This document shows, piece after piece, positions 54,541-63,183 of a DNA stretch of 64,000 nt. Position 1 is the stretch's first letter. Each line of letters starts with the position of its first letter. The DNA comes from Bryobacteraceae bacterium (GTDB lineage: Bacteria; Acidobacteriota; Terriglobia; Bryobacterales; Bryobacteraceae): the NCBI GenBank assembly GCA_026129905.1, contig JAHCHE010000011.1, positions 186,001 through 250,000 on the forward strand. Direction: 5' to 3'. The notes beneath the pieces were generated by a model. The model ran no database searches, was not told where the DNA came from, and saw nothing but the letters and a program-made list of their open reading frames with translations. A program made the translations under genes and the position numbers.

Positions 54541-54590
54541 GGTAATTCCCTCTTCCCTCCCCGGTAAAATATCTACCGAGGTAAAATTAC
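54541..54590 (+). promoter_or_regulatory. Repeated GGTAA elements upstream of the broken ATPase gene
   Basis: GGTAATT (54541), GGTAAAAT (54563-54570) and GGTAAAAT (54580-54587), the last two 17 bases apart. The second and third can each pair with a following TACC. They cover the region just before the ATG at 54592 and could be operator sites. Weak evidence. Confidence 0.3.
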
Positions 54591-54591
54591 C

Positions 54592-56240
54592 ATGTCCACT
54601 TCACGCTTTCCTTCCACTCTCCACCATCGGCCCCCCTCCGAGTACCAGCGCCTCTGGGACATCGCCTGCCACATCCCCGTCTTCCGCTCCCAGGACGGCC
54701 AGCCCTTCGCCAGCTTCCACTTCGGCGACGGCGGCGCCCACATCTTCCCCCTCCGCGCCCCCTACGTCCGCGACTGGCTCCTCGACTTCCGCCTCCAGGA
54801 AACCTCCCGCGCCCCTCGCCCCCACGACGTCTCCGCCGTCCTCCGCCTAGCCGAAGCCAAAGCCCACGCCGACCCCGCCGCCCCACCCCGTCTTCCACCG
54901 CCTCGCGCCGCCTGGCCACCGCCGGCCCCGCCCTCCCTCGCCCCAAACCACATCGCCCTCGACCTCAACAACGCCCGCGGCCAGGTCCTCGTCGTCGGCC
55001 CCGACTACTGGGACCTCGCCCCCAGGGCCTCCCACGCCTTCTCCACGCGGCCGCCACGCCGCGCGACTCCCCGCGCCGTGCCCTTCCCCCTCGGCGATCC
55101 CCGCCCATCATTGCCCTCGACCCCCAACCCGTCTCGCTTCCCTCCGCCGCCTCCTCAACCCCGCCTCCACCCGCGGCACCACACCGCATCCTCGTCTGGC
55201 TCCTCGCCGCACTCCGCGCCTCGGCCCCTTCCCCGTCTCGCCTCTCCGGCCCCCAGCCTCCGGCAAATCCACCGCCGCCCAACTCCTCCGCCGCTTGATC
55301 GGCCGTCGCCACGCCCTTCATCGACCCGCCGCCTCCACCCCCGACCTCACCCACCACCGCCGCCCCGCAACGCCGTCGTCGCCTTCGACAACCTCCGCAT
55401 CCGCCCCGCCTCGCCCAGTTCATCAACCAACCGCCGCCGGCCTCAGCGTCCACTTCAAGCAGCGCTACGACCCGCACGACCCCATCGCCATCCACCTCCA
55501 GCGCCCCGTCCTGCTGACTCTTCAGTCCGACCCAGGCACTCGCCCGCGTCCCCTCTCCACGCGCACCCCTCGCTCCGCGCCCGCGCCCTCGAAGTCTCGC
55601 TCGCCGCGTTCCCGCCCGAGCGCAACCGTTCCGTCGTCAGCCTCTGGGCCGAGTTCGAATCTCTGCTCCCGCGCCTGCTCTCCGTCCTGTGCGCCGCCCT
55701 CAGCACGGCTCTGCGCAACTTCCCCGCCACGCGCTCCGACGGCTTCCCCCGCCTGGCCGACGCCGCCTCCTGGACCCTGGCCGCCGCGCCCGCCCTCGGC
55801 CTCACCGAAGCCGAGATCCTGGCCGCCATCGCCCCCGACCCCGACCCGGCCCCCGGCGACGGCGATCCCCTCCCCGGCGCCATTCAATCCCTGATGACCT
55901 CCCGCGACACCTGGACCGGCTCCGCCACCGACCTCGTCTCCGCGCTAGGCCTCCCTCTTGCGCCTAAATCTCTCTCCCAACGCCTCCGCCGCCTTCAGCC
56001 CGCGCTTGCCGCCCTTGGCTTCTCTCTCGCCTTCCCCCGCACCGGCAAAGCCCGCCGCATCGAGATCACCCGCCTGGCCCCTCTCTCTTCCTCTTCTCTG
56101 CGATCTCCGCGTCTCTGTGGTGAAGTCTCAGACATCCTCCATCCCCTCGCCGCCCCCAGTGACGCAAGCCGCCCAACTCTTCCGTCACCCCCCCCGCCTG
56201 CCCCCGCAACCCCCACAGCCTCAACAACTTCCCCGCCTCA
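54592..56240 (+). pseudogene. P-loop ATPase (primase/helicase-like) gene broken by several frameshifts
   Basis: The frame from the ATG at 54592 begins convincingly (EYQRLWDIACHIPVFRSQDG, then IALDLNNARGQVLVVGPDYWDL) up to about 55025. Sense then moves to a second frame (HRILVWLLAALRASAP, about 55170-55220), and to a third frame with the Walker A motif PPASGKSTAAQLLRRLIG (about 55250-55300). It returns to the first for NAVVAFDNL (Walker B-like, about 55370), goes to the third for HFKQRYDPHDPIAIHLQRPV, and back to the first from about 55560 to 56100 (SLWAEFESLLPRLLSVLCAAL, RLADAASWTLAAAPALGL). At least five shifts are needed, so it cannot make the protein. After about 56240 the open frame is only antisense to the next gene. 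The parent is a phage/plasmid-like ATPase common in Solibacter-type genomes, as far as I recall. Confidence 0.7.
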
Positions 56241-56394
56241 CAAATGTTTCGGTGAATCTCCCCGTTTGCGTCACCGCCACGTCGCCGAATGCGCCGTTCC
56301 GGTCACCCACTGGTCGAAGAATCCGTCATCGGGAGGCCGAACCCAGTTCCTGCGGAATACTGGCGGCTGTCGAAACCTGGTCGGGATTGGGGCG

Positions 56395-57306
56395 CTAGTT
56401 GGAGCGGCTGCTCCCCCGCGTGCCCGCGAGAATTCCTGCCGCGGCGCCGCCTCCGATCCCGGCGGCGATGGCCACCTTGGTCCCGGCGGACATGCCGCCC
56501 CCGTTCGATGGAGGTGGAAGGGGCCTGCCGCTCGGCGCCATCACGGCCGGCAGCTCCGCATTCAGCGATGTCGCCACCGGCTGGCAACCGCCTTCACCGA
56601 AGCGGGTCACGCTGGTGACGTCCACCACTTGCGCGCCCACGTCGGATTGCGCCGAAGGATCCGTCGTGCCAATTACCTGGACTCGGTGACCCCAGTCCCT
56701 TTCGAAGCCGCTGCCCCGCAACTCCGCGATGATCTTCGTGGTCTGGTCGTAGATGATCCAACGGTCGCTCTTCCTGAGCAGGCAGCCGGCGAAACTGGAG
56801 GGAGGCGCCGCGCCGGCAACCTGCGGCTCGAACTCCAGGGGCGTACCGGGGAACACGTTCGCCAGCAGGATACCCTCGGAATTGAACACGCGCACCGCTC
56901 CCTTCGCTACGCCGACCTGCACGGTCTTCTCGCCGCGGCGCACGACGCGAGCCGTTGTGTCGGGCGAGCCGGGGGATACTCGCAGCGAGGCGGCCAGTAC
57001 TTCATACTTCTTCGCCGCCGTCACGTCGCTGGTTCCCGCTTCCAGCACGAGATGGTCCCGGTGGATCGTGGCTTTCGCCGCTTGCCCCAGCTCTACGCGC
57101 GCGCCGCTGTTCAATCGGACGATCGACGGCGCCGATCTCGTTTGAATGCGCGAACCGTCCTGCACCGTCGCATTGCCGGAGACGCTGGCGTCGTCCAGCA
57201 GGAAGTCGCCGCTCGATGTGACCGTGCCTAGGTCGGCGTCGGCGGCGCGCAAAGCCAACGCGCCAGCCGCGACGAAAATGGTTAGAAAAAGCGCGGATTT
57301 CTGCAT
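56395..57306 (-). CDS. FecR-like exported protein of unknown function
   Basis: A 303-residue protein from the ATG at 57306, which opens a clean signal peptide (MQKSALFLTIFVAAGALALRA). The FecR-like core spans about residues 30-125: FLLDDASVSGNATVQDGSRIQT, SIVRLNSGARVELGQAAKATIHRDHLVLEAGTSDV and YEVLAASLRVSP. The C-terminus is Gly-rich and hydrophobic (AGTKVAIAAGIGGGAAAGILAG, about 276-297), a possible membrane or glycine-zipper segment. No sigma factor or TonB receptor adjoins it, so a classical FecIR role is unlikely. Its start lies 36 bases from the start of the divergent TPR-like gene; they may share a control region. Confidence 0.7.
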   Translation of the reverse strand: MQKSALFLTIFVAAGALALRAADADLGTVTSSGDFLLDDASVSGNATVQDGSRIQTRSAPSIVRLNSGARVELGQAAKATIHRDHLVLEAGTSDVTAAKKYEVLAASLRVSPGSPDTTARVVRRGEKTVQVGVAKGAVRVFNSEGILLANVFPGTPLEFEPQVAGAAPPSSFAGCLLRKSDRWIIYDQTTKIIAELRGSGFERDWGHRVQVIGTTDPSAQSDVGAQVVDVTSVTRFGEGGCQPVATSLNAELPAVMAPSGRPLPPPSNGGGMSAGTKVAIAAGIGGGAAAGILAGTRGSSRSN

Positions 57307-57342
57307 GCTAGCTCCGGTAGCCCCGATAGTAACATATCCAGT

Positions 57343-58596
57343 GTGGGAAACGACCCCCTGGAATCGCATGCGGCAAACGGCCCGCGCCGCTGGATCGGCG
57401 TGGCGCCGGTTGCGGTCCTGCTTGTACTGGCCGGCTACGCAGCGGCTCGGGAGGCCTGGGCCGAGTTCCTGTTCGATTCCTCCACGCGGGCCGGCGTCGA
57501 GGCGGCGGTAAGCGTGCGGCCCGCCCGCGCTCTTTACTGGTCCGGCCTCGCCGAGGCTCTCGACCGCGACGGCGAGGACCCCTTGCCGGCGATGCGGCGG
57601 GCAGTCGAGGCCAGCCCGAACGATGACGCCCTCCGCATCCAACTCGGCCTGCGCGCGGAAGCGGCGGGACAAATCGACGAGGCCGAGCGCGAACTCCTCG
57701 AAGCGGCCCGCCTCAGCCGCAAGTACGCGCCGCGGTGGACACAGGCCAACTTCTACTACCGCCGGCGCGATGCCGGCGAGTTCCGCCGCTGGGCCCGAGA
57801 GGCGCTCGCCATCTCCTACGGCGACCGCAGACCCTTGTTCGACCTCTGTTCCCGTCTTGGTCTTCCGCCGCGGGAAATCCTCGACCGGGTGATTCCCCCG
57901 CGCCGTCCGGTCGTGATGGACTATGCTACGTACCTCGCCGCGAATGGGGACCCGGAGAACGTCGAGCTGGTTGTGGAACTGGCGCGCGACGCCTTGAGTG
58001 AAGAAAACGACTATTTCCTCCACCATGCCGATCGGCTTCTGGACGCGTGGCGCTTCGCCCCGGCCCTTGCCGTCTGGAACGCGCTGTGCTCACGCGGCTT
58101 CGTTCCGTATGAGCCGCTCGATCGCGCTTCCGTAGTAACAAATGGATCGTTCTCGCCGTCGAGCCTCGGCCGGGGCTTCGACTGGCGCGTCGCGGGAGCG
58201 CCCGGCGTCTTTGTTTCCCCGGTTGGCCCCCACGGATGGAGCGTCTGGCTCGGCGGCAACCAGCCGGAGGAGTGCGAGTTGCTCAGCCAGTTCCTGCCCC
58301 TCGAGCCCGAATACTCTTACCGCGTCCGATTCCGCTACCGCGCGCGATCGTCGGATGACGCCGCCGACGGCCGCGCAACCGGTTTGGCCTGGGCCGTCTT
58401 CGACCGTAGCGGAACGCAGATTGGCGGCGCCGCGCTTCCGGTTTCTCGCGAAAGCCGCGAAGGCGATTTCACCTGCTCCACTCTGGCGGGCGAACCGGGC
58501 GTCCGCTTGGTCCTGGCATACCGCCGGCCCGCCGGCAGCGCGCGGTTCCAGGGCGAACTGGCGCTGGAGAGCCTGACAGCCGATCCGCGGAGATAG
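57343..58596 (+). CDS. Membrane-anchored TPR-like protein with C-terminal beta-sandwich
   Basis: A 417-residue protein starting at GTG 57343; the Shine-Dalgarno sequence is weak. A transmembrane helix lies at about residues 19-37 (VAPVAVLLVLAGYAAAREAW). Alpha-helical repeat-like sequence runs from 55 to 260 (LGLRAEAAGQIDEAERELLEAARLS and similar). The C-terminal part (about 265-415: VTNGSFSPSSLGRGFDWRV, LLSQFLPLEPEYSYRVRFRYRA) looks like a carbohydrate-binding-module-type jelly roll. Similar proteins accompany exopolysaccharide export genes, but none are here. It is 17 bases upstream of the Sel1-repeat gene on the same strand, so co-transcription is likely. Function unknown. Confidence 0.7.
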   Translation: MGNDPLESHAANGPRRWIGVAPVAVLLVLAGYAAAREAWAEFLFDSSTRAGVEAAVSVRPARALYWSGLAEALDRDGEDPLPAMRRAVEASPNDDALRIQLGLRAEAAGQIDEAERELLEAARLSRKYAPRWTQANFYYRRRDAGEFRRWAREALAISYGDRRPLFDLCSRLGLPPREILDRVIPPRRPVVMDYATYLAANGDPENVELVVELARDALSEENDYFLHHADRLLDAWRFAPALAVWNALCSRGFVPYEPLDRASVVTNGSFSPSSLGRGFDWRVAGAPGVFVSPVGPHGWSVWLGGNQPEECELLSQFLPLEPEYSYRVRFRYRARSSDDAADGRATGLAWAVFDRSGTQIGGAALPVSRESREGDFTCSTLAGEPGVRLVLAYRRPAGSARFQGELALESLTADPRR

Positions 58597-58613
58597 TTGA
58601 TAACCTAGCGAAC

Positions 58614-60926
58614 ATGGTGTTGCGAATCCTGATCGCCGGCGCCCTTGCTCTTGCTGTGCCCGTTCACTTGGCGATCGCGGACGTAAAGGCGGGCCTCGCG
58701 GCCTTCGCCGGCGGCGACTATCCGAAAGCCCTCAAGGAGTTGACCCCAGCCGCCAGGTCCGGAAACGCGACCGCCCAGTTTACCCTCGGCTTCATGTACG
58801 CCGAAGGCCGCGGCGTTCCGCAAAGCGACGAGGAGGCGTTCAAATGGTACGCCATGGCCGCCAAGTTGGGCCATCGCGATGCGCAGTACGCCGTCGCTTA
58901 CATGTACATGAACGGCAAAGGCGTCGGCGCGGACGAAACCGAGGCGGCGCGCTGGTACCGCATGGCCGCGGAAATGGGCCATTCCACCGCGCAATACGTA
59001 ACCGGATACCTCTACTCGGTCGGTAAAGTCGTTCCGCGCGACGACAAGGAGGCTTTCGGCTGGTTCCTCAAGGCTGCCGAACAGAACCATCCGCTGTCCC
59101 AGTTGAACGCGGCGCTCTCTTACGCGGAAGGGAAGGGCGTCGAACGGAACGATGCCGAGGCCGCCAAGTGGTTCTTGCGCGCCGCGCAACAGAATAACGT
59201 CGAAGCGCAATACCGCATCGGACTGGCGTACCAGGCCGGCTCCGGCGTGACCCGCGACTACGCGCAGGCCGCCAAGTGGCTCCGCGCCGCCGCCGAGAAG
59301 GGCATTGACGATGCGCAGTACCAGCTCGGTCAGGCCTACGCCAACGGCCGCGGTGTTCACCAGGACGACGCGGAAGCGCTCAAGTGGCTCCGCGCGGCCG
59401 CCGATCAGGGGCACCAGGACGCCGCCTACAACGTGGGATTCGCATACGCCAATGGCAAGGGGGTCCGCAAAGACCTCGAAGCTGCCGCCTGGTGGTATCG
59501 AACCGCCGCCGAAAAGGGTCACCAGGGCGCGCTGTACAGCCTGCTGACCATGCTCGAGAGCGGCGCGCTCGTCCTGGGCGACGACGCGCAGGCCGCCGCC
59601 TTGTACCGCATGGCCGCCGCCAAGGGTCTCGCCCCGGCGCAGTTCAGCCTGGGACGCGCTTTCGCGGAGGGCAAGGGCGTCAGCAGGGACGACGAGGAAG
59701 CGTCGAAGTGGTTCCTCGCCGCGGCCGAGCAGGGTTACGTCCAGGCCCAATACAGCCTGGCCCTGGCCTACGCCAACGGCCGCGGCGTCGCCAAAGATCC
59801 GGCCGAGGCGGCCAAGTGGTATCGCGCGGCGGCCGAACAGGGGCACATGGAATCGCAACTGAACCTGGCGGAGGCATATTCGCGCGGGGCCGGCATACCG
59901 AAAGACGACCGGGAAGCCGTCGAGTGGCACCGCCGCGCGGCCGAGCAGGGATCGGCGGCGGCGCAGTACCGCCTGGGTTTTGCCTACGCCAATGGCGAAG
60001 GCGCGCCGCAGAGCGACAGCGAGGCGGTCTTCTGGTACCGCAAGGCCGCCGAACAGGGCTATCCCGAAGCCCAGAGCAACCTTGGGTTCATGTATTTCAA
60101 CGGCCGTGGCGTTCCGCAGGACTACATTCAGGCGCACATGTGGACCAACCTCGCTGCTTCCTTCGGCGACGAGGTCGCCAAGAAGAATCGCGACGTGCTG
60201 GCCAAGGTGATGACGCCCGCGCAGCTTGCCGAGGCGCAGGAACTGGCTCGGCGATGGCAGGCCAAGGCGCCGGAAAGCCGGCACGCCGCGCAGGCGCCCG
60301 CGCCGGGAGTCGATCCCACTCTGACCGGGACTGGTTTCGTCGTGAGCCGTGAGGGACATGTTCTCACCGCCGGCCACGTCGTATCCGGCTGCAGGAACCT
60401 TCGCGTGCGGCTCGCCGACAACAACGAGTTGGTGAAGGTCGCGGCCGAAGATCCGTCCAATGACCTGTCTCTCCTGGGGCCAGTGGCATTTGGAGCTTCT
60501 CCGGTACGGTTCAACGAGAACGAGGCGCTCAGTCTCGGTCAGGACATCGTACTCGCGGCCTACCCCCGTATGGCGAGCGGCGCCCCGGCGGTTACTCTCG
60601 CAACGGGACGCGTTCGTGGAACGGTGGGACCTCGCGGAGACACCCGCCTGATGCAGATCACCGCCCGCGTGGCGCCTGGCGCCGGCGGAGCGCCCCTGCT
60701 CGACCGGGCCGGCAACGCCGTCGGTCTGGCCATCAGCGATGCCAGCCCCCTGCGCCCCCACGAGACGCCGGGCGCCGAGGTAGCTTTGAAAACCTCCGTA
60801 ATACGACGGTTCCTGGACGGGGCCGGCATCCGCTACGCCGTCGCCCCCGGCGGATCGCCGCTCGATCTTGGCGTCATCGAGGACGCGGCCCGGCGGTCGG
60901 TTGTCCTGGTCGAGTGCTGGCGCTGA
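58614..60926 (+). CDS. Sel1-repeat protein fused to a catalytically dead trypsin-like domain
   Basis: A 770-residue protein with a signal peptide (MVLRILIAGALALAVPVHLAIA). About thirteen Sel1-type TPR repeats of 36 residues (AQYRLGFAYANGRGV...EAAKWYRAAAEQGH) fill residues 24-530. A linker leads to a trypsin-like domain (about 565-745). His588 (TAGHVVSG) and Asp617 (DPSNDLSLL) of the triad are present. The serine motif is PGAGGAPLLD instead of PGNSGGPLLD, putting Gly691 at the serine position. It is therefore probably a periplasmic binding or scaffolding protein rather than a protease. A very long open frame on the other strand here is an artefact of the repeats. Confidence 0.87.
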   Translation: MVLRILIAGALALAVPVHLAIADVKAGLAAFAGGDYPKALKELTPAARSGNATAQFTLGFMYAEGRGVPQSDEEAFKWYAMAAKLGHRDAQYAVAYMYMNGKGVGADETEAARWYRMAAEMGHSTAQYVTGYLYSVGKVVPRDDKEAFGWFLKAAEQNHPLSQLNAALSYAEGKGVERNDAEAAKWFLRAAQQNNVEAQYRIGLAYQAGSGVTRDYAQAAKWLRAAAEKGIDDAQYQLGQAYANGRGVHQDDAEALKWLRAAADQGHQDAAYNVGFAYANGKGVRKDLEAAAWWYRTAAEKGHQGALYSLLTMLESGALVLGDDAQAAALYRMAAAKGLAPAQFSLGRAFAEGKGVSRDDEEASKWFLAAAEQGYVQAQYSLALAYANGRGVAKDPAEAAKWYRAAAEQGHMESQLNLAEAYSRGAGIPKDDREAVEWHRRAAEQGSAAAQYRLGFAYANGEGAPQSDSEAVFWYRKAAEQGYPEAQSNLGFMYFNGRGVPQDYIQAHMWTNLAASFGDEVAKKNRDVLAKVMTPAQLAEAQELARRWQAKAPESRHAAQAPAPGVDPTLTGTGFVVSREGHVLTAGHVVSGCRNLRVRLADNNELVKVAAEDPSNDLSLLGPVAFGASPVRFNENEALSLGQDIVLAAYPRMASGAPAVTLATGRVRGTVGPRGDTRLMQITARVAPGAGGAPLLDRAGNAVGLAISDASPLRPHETPGAEVALKTSVIRRFLDGAGIRYAVAPGGSPLDLGVIEDAARRSVVLVECWR

Positions 60927-60951
60927 CGCCCAGTCCCGGAGCCGGGGCCCC

Positions 60952-61167
60952 CTATCGCCGGCTGAACAGCCACAACACCAGAGACAGCACAAGGCTGATG
61001 ACAATCGACGTCATCAGAGGGAAATAGAACGTCGTGTTCCTGCCCCTCACCACGATGTCCCCCGGCAGACGCCCGATCTTGAACGGCAACCGTCCGCCGT
61101 AGGTAAACAGCAGCCCGAACGCGACCAGGATCAGGCCCACGACGATAAGCATCCGCCCGAGCGTCAC
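60952..61167 (-). CDS. DUF2905 small membrane protein
   Basis: A 71-residue protein with two transmembrane helices (residues 5-22 and 47-67) around the conserved DUF2905 loop GRLPFKIGRLPGDIVVRGRNTTFYFPL. It is widespread and uncharacterised, often near Holliday-junction or polysaccharide genes; no such link is visible here. It is convergent with the Sel1-repeat gene, 25 bases away. Confidence 0.88.
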   Translation of the reverse strand: MTLGRMLIVVGLILVAFGLLFTYGGRLPFKIGRLPGDIVVRGRNTTFYFPLMTSIVISLVLSLVLWLFSRR

Positions 61168-61257
61168 ATCTCCAGATTACGCGCTCGCCCTCGGCTTCCG
61201 CGGACTCCGGCCATGGACGTCACCGCGGCCGAAAGGTCGGTATCCGCGGGTCGCGGG

Positions 61258-62724
61258 TCAATCACCTTGACGCCTGATCGTTAGATAGGCTCTCTCAAGC
61301 CTCCGCGTGTACTCCGAAGCGTCGCAGAACGGAGAACTGGTGAGTCGCTCCCCCAATTCGCGCCGCAGCCGGGCGAGTCCTGCGCGATCGGCCGCCAGCG
61401 ATGCGGCTATCTTGATGTACGACTCCCCCGAATCGGCCACGCAGTCGCGCAAGCCGACTGCATTGAGAAGCGCCAGCCCTACCCGAGACACATGAAACGG
61501 ACCTGCCTGCGTAACCACCGGAACTCCCGCCCACAAGCTTTCGCACGTGGTGGTCATCCCGTTGTAAGGAAACGCGTCGAGAGCGATGTCGACCTGCGCT
61601 ACCACCCGCAGGTGCTCATCCAGCGGCCTCTGACCCACAAACCGCAGGCGTCCCGCCTCAACCCCGAACAGGTTCATCGTGCGCGTGATCCGCCGGCGGA
61701 CGCTGATCGGCAGTTTTCGCTGTACCGGGTAAGCGTGGTGGAATACCATGCGCGATCCGGGAACCTCTGTCAGGATGTTCGCCCAGATCTCCAGTTGTCG
61801 ATCGCTGATCTTGTGAAGACGGTTGAATGACCCGAATGTGATATGGCCGCGGGCTATGGCTGGGGATGGGGAAGAAGGAGGACTGGCCCGCGGAGGCTCG
61901 TAGCAGGCGAAGGCGCCATCCAGCCGGATCGGTTCTTCCGACATGTAACGCTCGGAACCCGGCGGGTCGGTGGCCCAGCTTCCGATGCGCGCGTCCATGC
62001 TGCGGAGACCTGTCGTACAAGGGTAGAGTGGATAACTCACGTGCGCGGCCCCGGTCTCCTCGGTGAACAACCCCACGCGCCGGGGATTAAAGTAGCCACC
62101 GGCGTCGATAAGGACATCGATGCGGTCCCTCCGGATTTGCATGGCCGCGTTGCGGTTATCCAAACCGGAGATGTCGCGCCATACGTCGGCGACGCCCCGA
62201 AAGACGCCCGTGTAGTAGTCCTCCTCCGCTACATCCGAATAACAGAAGACCCGAAATCGCCGCCTGTCGTGGTTTCGCACAATCGGCAGAAGAAAAAACA
62301 CCTCCGGACCCGCGGCGAAAGCGCTTGACACATACCCGATGTGGAGCTGCCCGCTCCTCGCCCGGCGCCCGCCGGCCCTCCGGCGAGGCTCGGAAATCCG
62401 GGCCCCCTCTCGTAAATGCGCCTCACTTGGCTCCGGCCTGTGCCCGAACGCGTAAAGCAGCGTGGACAGGTAGCTCCCGCGTAGCTCGGGAGTCTCGGGC
62501 TGTAACTGAAACGCTCGCCGGAACAGTTCAACGGCCTCTTCCGCATATCCGGTGCAGGTGAGCGAGAGACCGAGGTTGTTCAGCGCCCCGACATAGTCCG
62601 GATATCGCGCGATCGATGCCCGATACAGCCGGATGCCGCGACTGACGTGTCCCTTGTGAACGGCCGCCTGCGCCGCGATCGCGAGCCTCCTGGCAGCTTC
62701 AAACCCCTGGCCCGCGCCGGCCAC
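61258..62724 (-). CDS. TPR protein with O-GlcNAc-transferase-like (GT41) domain
   Basis: A 488-residue protein. The N-terminus has one or two TPR units (residues 20-85, GIRLYRASIARYPDYVGALNNLGLSL, EAVELFRRAFQLQPETPEL). The GT41/SPINDLY-like catalytic region runs from about 125 to 480: LHIGYVSSAF, DRIDVLIDAGGYFN, HITFGSFNRLHKISDRQLEIWANIL, GQRPLDEHL, DIALDAFPYNGMTTTCESLWAGVPVVT. In the canonical motif the sequence is H-P-T, and here the first region has AGGYFNPRR, so the usual acceptor-side His is not obvious. It probably glycosylates a protein or peptide in the cytoplasm. It follows the small Lys-rich protein gene by 9 bases. Confidence 0.82.
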   Translation of the reverse strand: MAGAGQGFEAARRLAIAAQAAVHKGHVSRGIRLYRASIARYPDYVGALNNLGLSLTCTGYAEEAVELFRRAFQLQPETPELRGSYLSTLLYAFGHRPEPSEAHLREGARISEPRRRAGGRRARSGQLHIGYVSSAFAAGPEVFFLLPIVRNHDRRRFRVFCYSDVAEEDYYTGVFRGVADVWRDISGLDNRNAAMQIRRDRIDVLIDAGGYFNPRRVGLFTEETGAAHVSYPLYPCTTGLRSMDARIGSWATDPPGSERYMSEEPIRLDGAFACYEPPRASPPSSPSPAIARGHITFGSFNRLHKISDRQLEIWANILTEVPGSRMVFHHAYPVQRKLPISVRRRITRTMNLFGVEAGRLRFVGQRPLDEHLRVVAQVDIALDAFPYNGMTTTCESLWAGVPVVTQAGPFHVSRVGLALLNAVGLRDCVADSGESYIKIAASLAADRAGLARLRRELGERLTSSPFCDASEYTRRLERAYLTIRRQGD

Positions 62725-62733
62725 GTTCCGATC

Positions 62734-63120
62734 CTACTCCTCTTGCAGGGATCGCCGCTCCGTCAGCCTTGTGAGATCGTCGTCGATTTTTACGAAGTAG
62801 ACGATATGCTCGTTGTGGTCGACGTGCACAAAAACAAACTTGCCCTCGTCCTCTCTCTTCCGTTGCACCACGGCGCTGCGATACCGGCCGTTATTCGCAT
62901 TGAGCGGCGTCACTTCAGTTCCGCCGGACCGCTGTCGGATGTCCAAGCCGTCGGCGATCCTCACCTCGTAGGAATTCGAGCTGGTAAATCGGACGGCGAA
63001 TTCGGCGTTTGCTGCGGGCGGAGTCATCGCGAGCACGCCTGCCCTTCTGGTCACCTTCGCGGTTTTGCTCTTGTTGCCTCGTGATTTCGATTTTCCTGTT
63101 CCGGTTAGTTCGTTCTTCAT
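62734..63120 (-). CDS. Small Lys-rich protein of unknown function beside the TOMM gene
   Basis: A 128-residue protein from the ATG at 63120; an upstream start at 63195 would overlap the divergent gene. The first 30 residues are very basic (TGKSKSRGNKSKTAKVTRR). The rest alternates charged and hydrophobic residues (AEFAVRFTSSNSYEVRIADG, KFVFVHVDHNEHIVYFVKIDDD) and suggests a small beta fold. It has no cysteine, so it is not a typical thiazole-type precursor peptide, though it is the nearest small gene to the cyclodehydratase. Nine bases separate it from the OGT-like gene downstream, so they form an operon. It is not recognised. Confidence 0.6.
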   Translation of the reverse strand: MKNELTGTGKSKSRGNKSKTAKVTRRAGVLAMTPPAANAEFAVRFTSSNSYEVRIADGLDIRQRSGGTEVTPLNANNGRYRSAVVQRKREDEGKFVFVHVDHNEHIVYFVKIDDDLTRLTERRSLQEE

Positions 63121-63183
63121 AACCTTTGCGATGATAGGCGATGTTGCTCGCCCTGGCAATAGCTTTTTTCTCCGGTTTGGCCC

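Noticed and set aside
56241..57231. Second half of the long plus-strand frame that starts at 54592
   Set aside because: It runs antisense to the FecR-like gene and has no recognisable content. It stays open only because of GC bias, so the coding remnant is taken to end near 56240.
57307..58026. N-terminal extension of the FecR-like gene to 58026
   Set aside because: The extra 240 residues overlap the TPR-like gene antisense, while the ATG at 57306 opens a proper signal peptide.
58605..61004. A 799-codon open frame on the minus strand
   Set aside because: It lies fully antisense to the Sel1-repeat gene; the regular repeats and high GC keep it open. The sense protein has a signal peptide, repeats and a recognisable domain, while the antisense one matches nothing.
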